NCBI GenBank assembly: GCA_012512865.1
Contig: JAAZDH010000278.1
Location: 1-6,363, forward strand
DNA: 6,363 nucleotides
Source of the DNA: Clostridiaceae bacterium
Lineage (GTDB): Bacteria > Bacillota > Clostridia > Acetivibrionales > DUMC01
Direction of reading: 5' to 3'
A program made the translations under genes and the position numbers. A model generated the notes under the pieces. That model was not told where the DNA came from. It did not search any database and was given only the letters and a program-made list of their open reading frames with translations. Below are positions 1-5,280 of the stretch, in pieces (the first letter of the stretch is position 1; the number at the start of each line of letters is the position of its first letter).

Positions 1-2370
1 CCTCAGGGCTTCCGCATCCATGCCGTCGAATCTTGCCGCCACAACACTTGTTCCGTTTACGACCAGCGGAGATGCCACGATTTCATCCAGCCTTGACATG
101 ACCAGCCTGGCCTTTAGATTATCAATCTCCCTTTGTGCATTCTTAAAATCAAGGACAAGGGTTTCCACCCTCCTTGCCAAATCCTGGGGTGTCGTCTTTA
201 TTATACCCGCAACTGTATTTAAAACTTCTTCCCTTTCCCTGTAATGCTTTATCGTGTAATACCCGCTTACCGCTTCTATTCTTCTCGTGCCCGCAGCTAT
301 GCCCGTTTCACCCAGTATTTTTATCAAGCCGATCTTCCCGGTTGAATTAACATGGGTGCCGCCGCACAGCTCCATGCTGTAATTCCCTATTTTTATTACA
401 CGGACCCTCTCATCGTATTTTTCCCCGAACAAGGCCATTGCTCCAAGTTTCCTTGCTTCGTCCAACCCCATCTCGCTAATAACAACTGGAAGGTCTTCCA
501 GTATCCTCGAGTTCGCCTCATCTTCCACGAGCTTCAGCTGCTCCTCCGAAACAGGTTCAAAATGCGTAAAGTCAAACCTGAACCTTTCTTCCTCCACCAG
601 GGAGCCTGCCTGTGTTACATGTTCTCCCAGGACATTCCTGAGGGCCTTATGAACCAGGTGTGTCGCAGTGTGGTTCCTGGCAATGGACTCCCTTCTTTGA
701 ACGTCAATTTTTATTTCTCCTTCCTGGCCCTTTTCAATATATCCATTTACAACCTTACCCAGGTGCAGAAATACTCCGTCCGGTGTTTTCTGGCAATCCC
801 TGACCTTCATTACGCCGGTTTTTGTTTCGATTATGCCGGTGTCTCCCGCCTGGCCCCCGCTTTCAGCATAAAACACCGTCCTATCCGTGATAACGGTTAT
901 ATCTCCTTCCCCCTCGAAAACCGCTTCAGCCGTTTCTCCATCTTTCAGCATGTGAAGTACCGCACTGCGGCAAACCATGCTGGAATATCCAAGGAATTCC
1001 GTTTCCGGTATCTTTCCGGTTTCAAGGGAGGACCATTGTCCCCACGCAGAACCTTCCTTTTTCTTTAGGGCTTCGCGTGCCCTGTTTTTCTGGGCTTCCA
1101 TCTCTTCCATGAACTTCTTCTCATCTATTGCAAGACCGTTTTCTTCGGCAATTTCCCTTGTCAAGTCAATGGGGAATCCGTACGTATCATGGAGCCTGAA
1201 CGCAACCTCCCCTGAAACAACGTTACAGTTGTTCTTTTTTATGTCCTTGATATGCTCATCAAGGATTGCCAAGCCCTGGTCCACCGTAAAGTTGAACTTC
1301 TCTTCTTCTATCCCTATTACTTTCCTTATATAATCACGTCTTTCACCAAGCTCGGGATAGGCATCTTTTGATTCCCCTATCGCAACGTCCGCCAGCCCGG
1401 CCAGGAAAAGCCCGTTTATTCCCAGGAGTTTTCCATGCCTTGCCGCCCTTCTCAGTATTCTTCTCAGCACGTAGCCCCTGCCTTCATTTGACGGGAGGAT
1501 TCCATCGGATATCATCATTACGATACCCCTGATATGATCCGTGATTATTCTTATTGAAACATCAAGCTTGTCATCCGCCCCGTATTTACAGCCGGCGGTT
1601 TTGCATATGGCATTTACAATATTTTTTATCGTATCAACTTCGAAAATGCTGTCCACTCCCTGCATTATGCAGGATAACCTTTCCAAGCCCAATCCCGTGT
1701 CAATGTTCTTTTTTTGAAGGGGCGTATACGTCCCGTCTTCTTCCTTGTTGAACTGGGTAAATACCAGGTTCCAGAACTCCACGTACCTGTCGCAGTCACA
1801 GCCGGGTTTGCAGCCAGGTTTGCCGCATCCCTTTTCTTCCCCCCTGTCAAAGTATATCTCCGAGCAAGGGCCGCATGGTCCAGTACCGTGCTCCCAGAAA
1901 TTGTCCTCCTTGCCAAGCCTGACAATTCTTTCGGCTTTAATTCCTATATCCTTGTTCCATATTTCAAAAGCCTCATCATCATCTACATAAATCGAAGCCC
2001 AAAGCCTTTCCACCGGCATTTCCAAAACTTTTGTTACAAATTCCCATGCCCATGAGATGGTTTCCTTTTTAAAATAATCACCAAAGGAAAAGTTGCCGAG
2101 CATTTCAAAGAATGTGGCATGTCTTGCCGTCTTGCCCACCCGGTCTATATCGGGGGTCCTTATGCATTTCTGGCACGTTGTAACCCTTGGGCTGGGCGGC
2201 TTCATGCTTCCTACGAAATACGGCTTTAGCGGTGTCATGCCCGCATTAATCAACAAAATGCTCGGGTCATTCTCAGGGACAAGGGAAAAGCTTGGCAGCC
2301 TGAGATGTCCCTTGCTTTCAAAAAAACGCAAATACTCTTCTCTTATTTCATTCAAACCCATGTATCTCAT
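1..2370 (-). CDS. alaS: Alanyl-tRNA synthetase (AlaS), C-terminus cut by window edge
   Basis: Cytoplasmic class II enzyme that activates alanine with ATP, charges tRNA-Ala and hydrolyses mischarged Ser/Gly-tRNA-Ala. The frame is open for 790 codons from ATG 2370 to base 1. Family proteins are about 875-880 residues, so roughly 90 C-terminal residues (part of the C-Ala domain) are missing. Visible: N-terminal GLNEIREEYLRFF; the motif-2 region with TTCQKCIRT and FFEMLGNFSFGDYF; motif 3 DTGLGLERL at residues 224-232; and the editing-site zinc ligands HTATH (H567, H571) and CGGTH (C669, H673). A cysteine cluster (C182, C187, C191, C193), typical as I recall of clostridial AlaS, precedes RYVEFWN. 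Start 2370 (MRYMGLNEIRE) fits family alignments; an in-frame TAA lies two codons upstream, and ATG 2361 is the only nearby alternative. Shine-Dalgarno candidates are AAAGG (2386-2390, 15 nt away) and AGGAG (2391-2395, 20 nt away), both rather distant. Transcribed from the promoter at 2461-2489. Identification is secure. Confidence 0.98.
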   Translation of the reverse strand, partial: MRYMGLNEIREEYLRFFESKGHLRLPSFSLVPENDPSILLINAGMTPLKPYFVGSMKPPSPRVTTCQKCIRTPDIDRVGKTARHATFFEMLGNFSFGDYFKKETISWAWEFVTKVLEMPVERLWASIYVDDDEAFEIWNKDIGIKAERIVRLGKEDNFWEHGTGPCGPCSEIYFDRGEEKGCGKPGCKPGCDCDRYVEFWNLVFTQFNKEEDGTYTPLQKKNIDTGLGLERLSCIMQGVDSIFEVDTIKNIVNAICKTAGCKYGADDKLDVSIRIITDHIRGIVMMISDGILPSNEGRGYVLRRILRRAARHGKLLGINGLFLAGLADVAIGESKDAYPELGERRDYIRKVIGIEEEKFNFTVDQGLAILDEHIKDIKKNNCNVVSGEVAFRLHDTYGFPIDLTREIAEENGLAIDEKKFMEEMEAQKNRAREALKKKEGSAWGQWSSLETGKIPETEFLGYSSMVCRSAVLHMLKDGETAEAVFEGEGDITVITDRTVFYAESGGQAGDTGIIETKTGVMKVRDCQKTPDGVFLHLGKVVNGYIEKGQEGEIKIDVQRRESIARNHTATHLVHKALRNVLGEHVTQAGSLVEEERFRFDFTHFEPVSEEQLKLVEDEANSRILEDLPVVISEMGLDEARKLGAMALFGEKYDERVRVIKIGNYSMELCGGTHVNSTGKIGLIKILGETGIAAGTRRIEAVSGYYTIKHYREREEVLNTVAGIIKTTPQDLARRVETLVLDFKNAQREIDNLKARLVMSRLDEIVASPLVVNGTSVVAARFDGMDAEALR

Positions 2371-2460
2371 ATTTTATACGTTTCGCCTTTCTCCTTTTCT
2401 TTTAGTTTATCTAAAGGTGCTGCCTAAGGGTGTTCACACTCTTATTCTTCAACTTATTTC

Positions 2461-2489
2461 AATATATACCAGTGTATAAAGCGTGTCAA
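2461..2489 (-). promoter_or_regulatory. Predicted sigma-A promoter of alaS
   Basis: On the minus strand, a consensus -35 TTGACA (2489-2484) is followed by exactly 17 bp and then TATATT (2466-2461), one mismatch from the -10 consensus. Transcription would start near 2454, giving a leader of about 84 nt before the alaS ATG. The leader contains a short TTTAG/CTAAA stem but no T-box signature (no AGGGTGGNACCGCG-like sequence), although T-box control is common for Firmicutes synthetase genes. The -35 box is embedded in the edge of the GTGACA-rich repeat element. This is a sequence prediction only. Confidence 0.75.
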
Positions 2490-2496
2490 GAGGGAG

Positions 2497-2594
2497 GTGA
2501 CACGAGGTGACAGGGGTGACAGGGGGACGGGGGTAGTGTTACCGGGGGTGACACTACCCCTGTACCCGTGTCACCCCCGCGTGTCACGTGTCAC
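2497..2594. repeat. GTGACA-rich REP-like palindromic element
   Basis: The core is an inverted repeat with 31-nt arms at 2513-2543 and 2547-2577 around a 3-nt GGG loop. I count 27 Watson-Crick pairs, two G-T wobbles and two mismatches. Further GTGACA copies lie on the left (2497, 2507, 2516) and TGTCAC copies on the right (2569, 2582, 2589), so the symmetry continues outward. It sits between the stop of the AI-2E gene (2602) and the alaS promoter. No T-run follows on either strand, so it is not a canonical intrinsic terminator. Similar GGTGACAGGGGGACGG-type dispersed palindromes are, from memory, common between genes in Clostridia, and some such families are mobilised by REP-associated Y1 transposases; that link is inference here. 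Confidence 0.85.
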
Positions 2595-2601
2595 ACGTGC
2601 A

Positions 2602-3651
2602 TTACACAAGTGCTTCCATGGCACGTTTTAATATTACTTTCAGTACGGCAGCGGCGGGTACTGCGAGGAGCATTCCGGATATGCCGAAGAATTCATTTCC
2701 AACCAGGACGGCGAATATTGTTGTTACGGGATGAAGGCCGACTCTCCCCTCAACGATTTTCGGCGTGATTACAATATTATCGATTTGCTGTATTATGAAA
2801 AACATGATGACTGTAAGCAGTGCTTTCAGGGGTGAATCTATTAACGCCACTGCTACTGCGGGGATTGCCCCTATTATCGGGCCGAAATAAGGTATCACGT
2901 TTCCAATCCCACTAATTAACCCCATCACTATCGGGTATTTTACTTTTAGCAATACCAATCCGGCAACTTCCATGGTTCCAACGATTAATGCCGTCAAAAG
3001 CTGTCCTTGTATGAAGCTTGTTAAAACAAGGTGGACTTCCCTTCCTGCCAGTAATATACCTTTCCTTTGCTTCTTTGGGATAAGTGAAAGGATTGTTGAT
3101 TTAAAAAAGCCCGAGTCCTTGATAAAATAATAGGCAATAATCATTGCCAGGAGCATGTTAATTATAAAGTCCAGGATCCCTGCAATCCTCGAAACCGATT
3201 TCTTTAAGTAGCTGATGATGTAATCCTGGGCCATTGCCATGCTTGCATTTATCTCTGTGAACATTGCCTCCTTTATTTCATCGGGAAGCCTGCTCCTTCG
3301 GACGGAAGTGAGTACGCTGCTCAATAAATCCCGGTATTCAGTTATTATTCCAGGCAAGGCATTTATCAGTTGTTTTGTGTTTTCAATGAGGCCGGGGATA
3401 ATGAAAATTATGACAGCTGCAGCAAATAACGATATCCCGATATACACAATTAGTATTCCCTTTGCACGGGAGATTCTTTCCCCTTCCAGTTTTTCAACCA
3501 CGGGATGTACAAGGTATGATATAACTATTGCTAGCAAAAAAGGATTTATTATCCTTTTGATTTTGACCCTGTGATTATAAACAAACAGGATAATCAATAT
3601 TAGAATCAGCAGCAGGATGATGTAAAATATCAGTTTCTTTCTTGGAATCAT
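2602..3651 (-). CDS. AI-2E/PerM family membrane permease
   Basis: A polytopic inner-membrane protein of 349 residues, the usual length for the AI-2E transporter family (PF01594). Members have been linked to AI-2 export, Na+/H+ exchange or unknown transport, so the substrate is not predictable. Visible: hydrophobic segments near residues 7-25, 36-50, 65-88, 155-177, 212-236, 240-271, 275-292 and 310-340; a hydrophilic stretch around 89-150; and the hallmark C-terminal motifs IPYFGPIIGAIPA (253-265), DNIVITPKIVEGRVGLHP (291-308) and GISGMLLAVPAAAV (323-336). ATG 3651 is chosen because the sequence begins right before the first membrane segment; the only nearby SD-like stretch is a weak GGGTG (about 3658-3662). 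It lies upstream of alaS on the same strand, as yrrI does in B. subtilis from memory. A terminator-like hairpin separates it from the upstream genes, so it probably has its own promoter in 3719-3854, which I could not define. Confidence 0.93.
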   Translation of the reverse strand: MIPRKKLIFYIILLLILILIILFVYNHRVKIKRIINPFLLAIVISYLVHPVVEKLEGERISRAKGILIVYIGISLFAAAVIIFIIPGLIENTKQLINALPGIITEYRDLLSSVLTSVRRSRLPDEIKEAMFTEINASMAMAQDYIISYLKKSVSRIAGILDFIINMLLAMIIAYYFIKDSGFFKSTILSLIPKKQRKGILLAGREVHLVLTSFIQGQLLTALIVGTMEVAGLVLLKVKYPIVMGLISGIGNVIPYFGPIIGAIPAVAVALIDSPLKALLTVIMFFIIQQIDNIVITPKIVEGRVGLHPVTTIFAVLVGNEFFGISGMLLAVPAAAVLKVILKRAMEALV

Positions 3652-3652
3652 T

Positions 3653-3692
3653 ATATTGCACCCATGTAAAAAATATTGTACCCATATAAAAC
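3653..3692. repeat. Imperfect 20-bp tandem duplication in the AI-2E leader
   Basis: Two adjacent 20-bp units, 3653-3672 and 3673-3692, share ATATTG-ACCCAT-TAAAA and differ at only a few positions (C/T, G/A and the last base). The unit nearest the gene supplies the weak GGGTG ribosome-site candidate and ends one base before the AI-2E start codon at 3651. The duplication therefore copies the ribosome-binding region. On the mRNA strand each copy reads as ATGGGT(A/G)CAATAT. Confidence 0.8.
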
Positions 3693-3696
3693 CAAA

Positions 3697-3718
3697 GACC
3701 GAATATTATTATTCGGTC
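3697..3718 (-). terminator. Terminator-like hairpin downstream of the PRC/YtxH genes
   Basis: Perfect 9-bp inverted repeat (3697-3705 with 3710-3718; arms GACCGAATA and TATTCGGTC) around a 4-nt loop. On the minus strand it is followed by TTTGGTTTTATAT, a moderately T-rich tail; on the plus strand it is followed by CCCTGGGATG, which is not T-rich. It therefore most likely ends transcripts arriving from the YtxH-like and PRC-barrel genes before the AI-2E gene. The tail is interrupted, so read-through is possible. Confidence 0.6.
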
Positions 3719-3854
3719 CCTGGGATGATTTGAGAGTATGTTTGCACATATACATATATATGTTTACTCATATATTCATATATTGTCCATTTTTATCCAT
3801 TGTTATCCATGCACTATAATATATTGCATCAACACGTACCGCAGGAATTTTAGC
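3719..3854. other. AT-rich intergenic region, likely holds the AI-2E promoter
   Basis: A gap of about 136 bp rich in ATAT runs, with two neighbouring TTATCCAT copies (about 3793-3811). Open frames across it on the plus strand consist of low-complexity I/H/Y/S codons and look like noise. On the minus strand a weak TGGACA-17-TAAACA promoter-like pair can be found, but the -10 match is poor. I see no gene here. Confidence 0.5.
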
Positions 3855-4034
3855 CTACCTGAAAGCTTCCACTACAGCACTGATAATGTTCCCGGTCCTT
3901 CTCAGGAAGCTTCTCCCCGCTTTCATCATTTTTCTCCTGTTCCTTCTTTTCATCATGCTGGTATCCATCATTACTCCGATTGATGTTCCCAGTATGCTCC
4001 CTATTAATAAACCCTTGGTAAATCCATTAAGCAC
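3855..4034 (-). CDS. Small YtxH-like membrane protein, 59 residues
   Basis: Read on the minus strand from GTG 4034 to TAG (3855-3857), this gives a 59-residue protein starting (M)LNGFTKGLLIGSILG. Residues about 5-24 form one glycine-zipper-type membrane segment (GLLIGSILGTSIGVMM). It is followed by a strongly basic patch (KRRNRRKMM, residues 29-37) and an amphipathic tail ending VVEAFR. This layout matches small YtxH-domain or related clostridial proteins: one membrane pass at the N-terminus and a cationic cytoplasmic tail. Function is unknown. An excellent AGGAGG lies 10 nt upstream, which fixes the GTG start; the ATG within GTGCTTAATGG is out of frame and stops quickly. It lies 55 nt below the PRC-barrel stop on the same strand, so they probably form an operon ended by the 3697-3718 hairpin. 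Any plus-strand frames over it are shadows. Confidence 0.85.
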   Translation of the reverse strand: MLNGFTKGLLIGSILGTSIGVMMDTSMMKRRNRRKMMKAGRSFLRRTGNIISAVVEAFR

Positions 4035-4044
4035 CGCTGCCTAT

Positions 4045-4050
4045 CCTCCT
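4045..4050 (-). promoter_or_regulatory. Ribosome binding site for the YtxH-like gene
   Basis: AGGAGG (within AAAGGAGGAT on the minus strand) sits 10 nt before the GTG at 4034. This strong site is what supports a GTG start and the reality of the 59-residue gene. Confidence 0.85.
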
Positions 4051-4089
4051 TTAACTAGTTTTTGTCATGCTTTATCTTTTACCCGGAAT

Positions 4090-4707
4090 CTATTTTCCCC
4101 CAAACAGCTTATTTTTTATACCACCGCCAGTACTTGTCATTTCACCAACCACATCTTCGTCAACAAGCAAAATGTCCTCCCCGAATTCATACCTGCCTAT
4201 AAAAGGCAGTACTTTCCTTCCTTCAACCATATCCTGTAGTATCCCGCCGGATATTTCAACTCCTTCGATATTACCCGTTTCGCAATCAAACAGCACATCT
4301 TTTATAATGCCCAATTCCTCGCCTGCTCTTGAATATACCTTCATTTCCATAATCTTATCCTGCCTGGCTCCATTTACTTGAGCCCCATCCCTATTAACTC
4401 CATCCCTATTAACTTCATTCTTTCTAACTCTATCCCTTTTAATACCATCCTTTTTATATCCCATGTATTGCTTTGCAGTTTCGGACCTTATAATAACCGC
4501 ATCTTCTCCTATTTTACTTATATCTTTTAATAAAATTATTCTCTTTTTTTGCATGATGCCGTTTTCTTGCAGCAAAATCGCCTTAGCCTGTTTTTCTTCC
4601 ATGCAGTATAATACATCCTTAATTATTCCAAGCTTTTTGTTATTACCGGTGCAATAAACAGGCAACCCCACAACTTTGCTATGTTTTTCCAAGTGCCATC
4701 TCTCCAT
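4090..4707 (-). CDS. PRC-barrel domain protein, two barrels joined by a repeat linker
   Basis: A 205-residue soluble protein with two PRC-barrel-like domains. The first is at residues about 9-75 (SKVVGLPVYC, GIIKDVLYCMEEKQAKAILL, ISKIGEDAVII). The second is at about 118-190 (KVYSRAGEELGIIKDVLFDCETGNIEGVEIS, VLPFIGRYEFGEDILLVDED). Both carry the family's G-x-x-[IV]-K-D-[VI] strand followed by an acidic turn. PRC barrels are small beta-barrels found in RNA-processing (RimM) and photosynthetic proteins; in Firmicutes, stand-alone double-PRC proteins (YrrD-like) have no settled role. The linker (83-117) is a five-residue repeat. ATG 4707 has no Shine-Dalgarno sequence, whereas TTG 4692 (Leu6) has GGAGAG seven bases upstream, so the protein may really begin at LEKHSKVVG. 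Same strand and 55 nt ahead of the YtxH-like gene. The Gly-rich tail TSTGGGIKNKLFGGK is probably disordered. Confidence 0.88.
   Translation of the reverse strand: MERWHLEKHSKVVGLPVYCTGNNKKLGIIKDVLYCMEEKQAKAILLQENGIMQKKRIILLKDISKIGEDAVIIRSETAKQYMGYKKDGIKRDRVRKNEVNRDGVNRDGAQVNGARQDKIMEMKVYSRAGEELGIIKDVLFDCETGNIEGVEISGGILQDMVEGRKVLPFIGRYEFGEDILLVDEDVVGEMTSTGGGIKNKLFGGK
4357..4461 (-). repeat. Degenerate 15-bp tandem repeat in the PRC-barrel linker
   Basis: Seven consecutive five-codon units encode GYKKD, GIKRD, RVRKN, EVNRD, GVNRD, GAQVN and GARQD (residues 83-117). At DNA level the EVNRD and GVNRD units differ by one base, and the outer units are progressively diverged. The result is a charged, flexible spacer between the two PRC barrels that appears to have grown by in-frame 15-bp duplication, so its length may vary between strains. 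Confidence 0.85.
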
Positions 4708-4713
4708 GTGCAG

Positions 4714-4784
4714 ATTTCACAGCATTTTCACAATATTTCACACTATTTTCACATTATTTTAACAACATTTTACAGCTTTTCATA
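4714..4784. repeat. Phased ATTTTCACA-like repeats upstream of the PRC gene
   Basis: Six to seven degenerate copies of (A/T)TTTCACA follow each other at 10-11 bp intervals. The CACA cores begin at 4718, 4729, 4739 and 4750, with weaker variants near 4761, 4771 and 4781. On the minus strand the unit reads TGTGAAAAT. Further isolated TTCACA copies occur at 4821 and 4846. The array ends a few bases before the PRC start at 4707, so it covers its leader or promoter. Helical phasing could bend DNA or align protein sites on one face. No good -10/-35 pair was found within it. Confidence 0.65.
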
Positions 4785-4942
4785 ACATCAAGTTCCATAA
4801 CACTTTTTTAAGCGTAAAGCTTCACAAAACTTTACAATGTAGAGTTTCACAACATAAAAACAAGCATTCTTATTTACACGAATTTATTATTTCTTATTTT
4901 ATAAAAAAAATTCAAATTTAAATGCAGTACTTGCCCAAAACC
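4785..4942. other. AT-rich non-coding stretch
   Basis: No gene is visible on either strand. The stretch has A/T runs around 4885-4920 and a 6-bp inverted repeat (GTAAAG 4814-4819 with CTTTAC 4830-4835) with a 10-nt loop. With the flanking repeats it forms the long leader or spacer above the PRC gene; the promoter for PRC/YtxH probably lies in 4708-4942 but I could not pick one out. Confidence 0.5.
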
Positions 4943-4968
4943 ACAAGAACCTTGCACAAGATCCTTGT
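4943..4968 (-). terminator. Hairpin downstream of the 13-codon ORF
   Basis: On the minus strand an 11-bp stem (4968-4958 with 4953-4943) closes a GTGC loop; nine pairs are Watson-Crick and two are G-U. On the plus strand those two become A/C mismatches, so the minus-strand RNA is the better folder. It is followed by GGTTTTGGGC, only weakly T-rich. It lies about 20 nt beyond the small ORF's stop. It may be a weak terminator, attenuator or simple mRNA 3' stem. Confidence 0.45.
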
Positions 4969-4988
4969 TTACTTAATATACTAAGTGC

Positions 4989-5030
4989 TTAATTTATCCC
5001 AAATGGTTGTTGCTGCTGAACCTGTGACAT
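4989..5030 (-). CDS. Possible 13-residue Gln-rich peptide with strong ribosome site
   Basis: On the minus strand, ATG 5030 opens MSQVQQQQPFGIN and stops at TAA (4989-4991). An in-frame ATG at 5033 would add one Met. A perfect AGGAGG (5037-5042) lies 6 nt before ATG 5030, far better than expected by chance in such AT-rich DNA. No family is recognised. The peptide is hydrophilic, with four consecutive glutamines. It is bracketed by an operator-like repeat cluster upstream and a hairpin downstream, and points toward the PRC gene about 280 nt away. It could be a real micropeptide, an upstream leader ORF, or the remaining start of a decayed gene; the downstream frames show no convincing continuation. 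The ribosome site is the main evidence. Confidence 0.4.
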   Translation of the reverse strand: MSQVQQQQPFGIN

Positions 5031-5059
5031 CATTTACCTCCTTGCTTTTAAAGTCTTTA

Positions 5060-5093
5060 GATGTTACATTAATGATGTTACATTAATAATGTA
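5060..5093. promoter_or_regulatory. 14-bp tandem repeat overlapping a 15-bp palindrome (operator-like)
   Basis: GATGTTACATTAAT occurs twice in perfect tandem (5060-5073, 5074-5087). The second copy runs into a perfect palindrome TACATTA-A-TAATGTA (5079-5093). The first copy also has ACAT/ATGT dyad arms. The cluster sits 18 bp upstream of the AGGAGG of the 13-codon ORF (minus strand), and also upstream of the plus-strand S41 region. It resembles two adjacent sites for a dimeric regulator. Which gene it controls cannot be decided. Confidence 0.55.
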
Positions 5094-5135
5094 CACAATA
5101 TTATTAACTTTAACTTGCACGAAGACCTGTAAGAA

Positions 5136-5150
5136 GGTAACAGTTACACC
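5136..5150. promoter_or_regulatory. GTAAC-A-GTTAC palindrome
   Basis: GTAACAGTTAC (5137-5147) is a perfect 11-bp dyad. Its right half GTTACA also occurs in both copies of the 14-bp repeat (5063-5068, 5077-5082), giving three GTTACA elements in under 90 bp. It may be a further site for the same regulator. It is short enough to be chance. Confidence 0.3.
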
Positions 5151-5184
5151 AAATAGCCCTCTAAAGAAAAACCTTATCTGCTAG

Positions 5185-5280
5185 TACAATGGTGGCATAA
5201 AACTATATATCAAACCTGGGTTTGACACTATTGTATCCTTTGCAGATGTTGACAGGGCTTTGGAGGAGGTTGATTTATGA
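5185..5280 (+). pseudogene. 3' remnant of an unidentified gene, overlapping the S41 start
   Basis: From just after an in-frame TAG (5182-5184) to TGA (5278-5280), the plus strand reads 31 codons of normal-looking protein, including IKLYIKPGFDTIVSFADVD and ending RALEEVDL. There is no ATG or GTG in this stretch, and the only TTG lies six codons from its stop. The frame stays open upstream from ATG 5089 to the TAG, but that part looks like noise and lacks a ribosome site. The TGA overlaps the S41 ATG as ATGA, the usual translational-coupling junction, and the S41 ribosome site lies inside these codons. Most simply, it is the tail of a former operon partner whose 5' part was lost. I do not recognise the family. 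Confidence 0.5.
5262..5269 (+). promoter_or_regulatory. Ribosome binding site for the S41 gene
   Basis: GGAGGAGG ends 7 nt before the ATG at 5277. The strong site with ideal spacing fixes the S41 start. Confidence 0.9.

Noticed and set aside
20..2055. Several plus-strand open frames of 60-240 codons, and one minus-strand frame at 1665-1925
   Set aside because: They all lie across alaS in other frames; their sequences are low-complexity or frame-shadow in character, while the alaS frame carries every family motif.
2371..2454. Possible T-box riboswitch in the alaS leader
   Set aside because: The leader is only about 84 nt and contains no AGGGTGGNACC-type antiterminator sequence.
2497..2594. 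The palindrome as an intrinsic terminator of the AI-2E gene
   Set aside because: Stem strength is ample, but no T-run follows on the minus strand; a termination role remains possible but is not supported by the usual signature.
2497..2594. CRISPR-like repeat array
   Set aside because: GTGACA copies are 6 bases long, 9-10 bp apart and arranged as inverted pairs; there are no spacers of constant length.
3738..4381. Plus-strand open frames over 3738-4381
   Set aside because: They are antisense to the YtxH-like and PRC genes or in ATAT-rich DNA, with I/H/Y/S/P-rich noise-like translations and no ribosome sites.
5211..5224. CAAACC-TG-GGTTTG palindrome
   Set aside because: It lies inside the coding-like remnant (encoding KPGF) and is short, so probably coincidental.
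5222..5250. TTGACA at 5222 as an S41 promoter
   Set aside because: The hexamer at 17 bp spacing is GATGTT, a poor -10, and the site lies inside the codons of the gene remnant.
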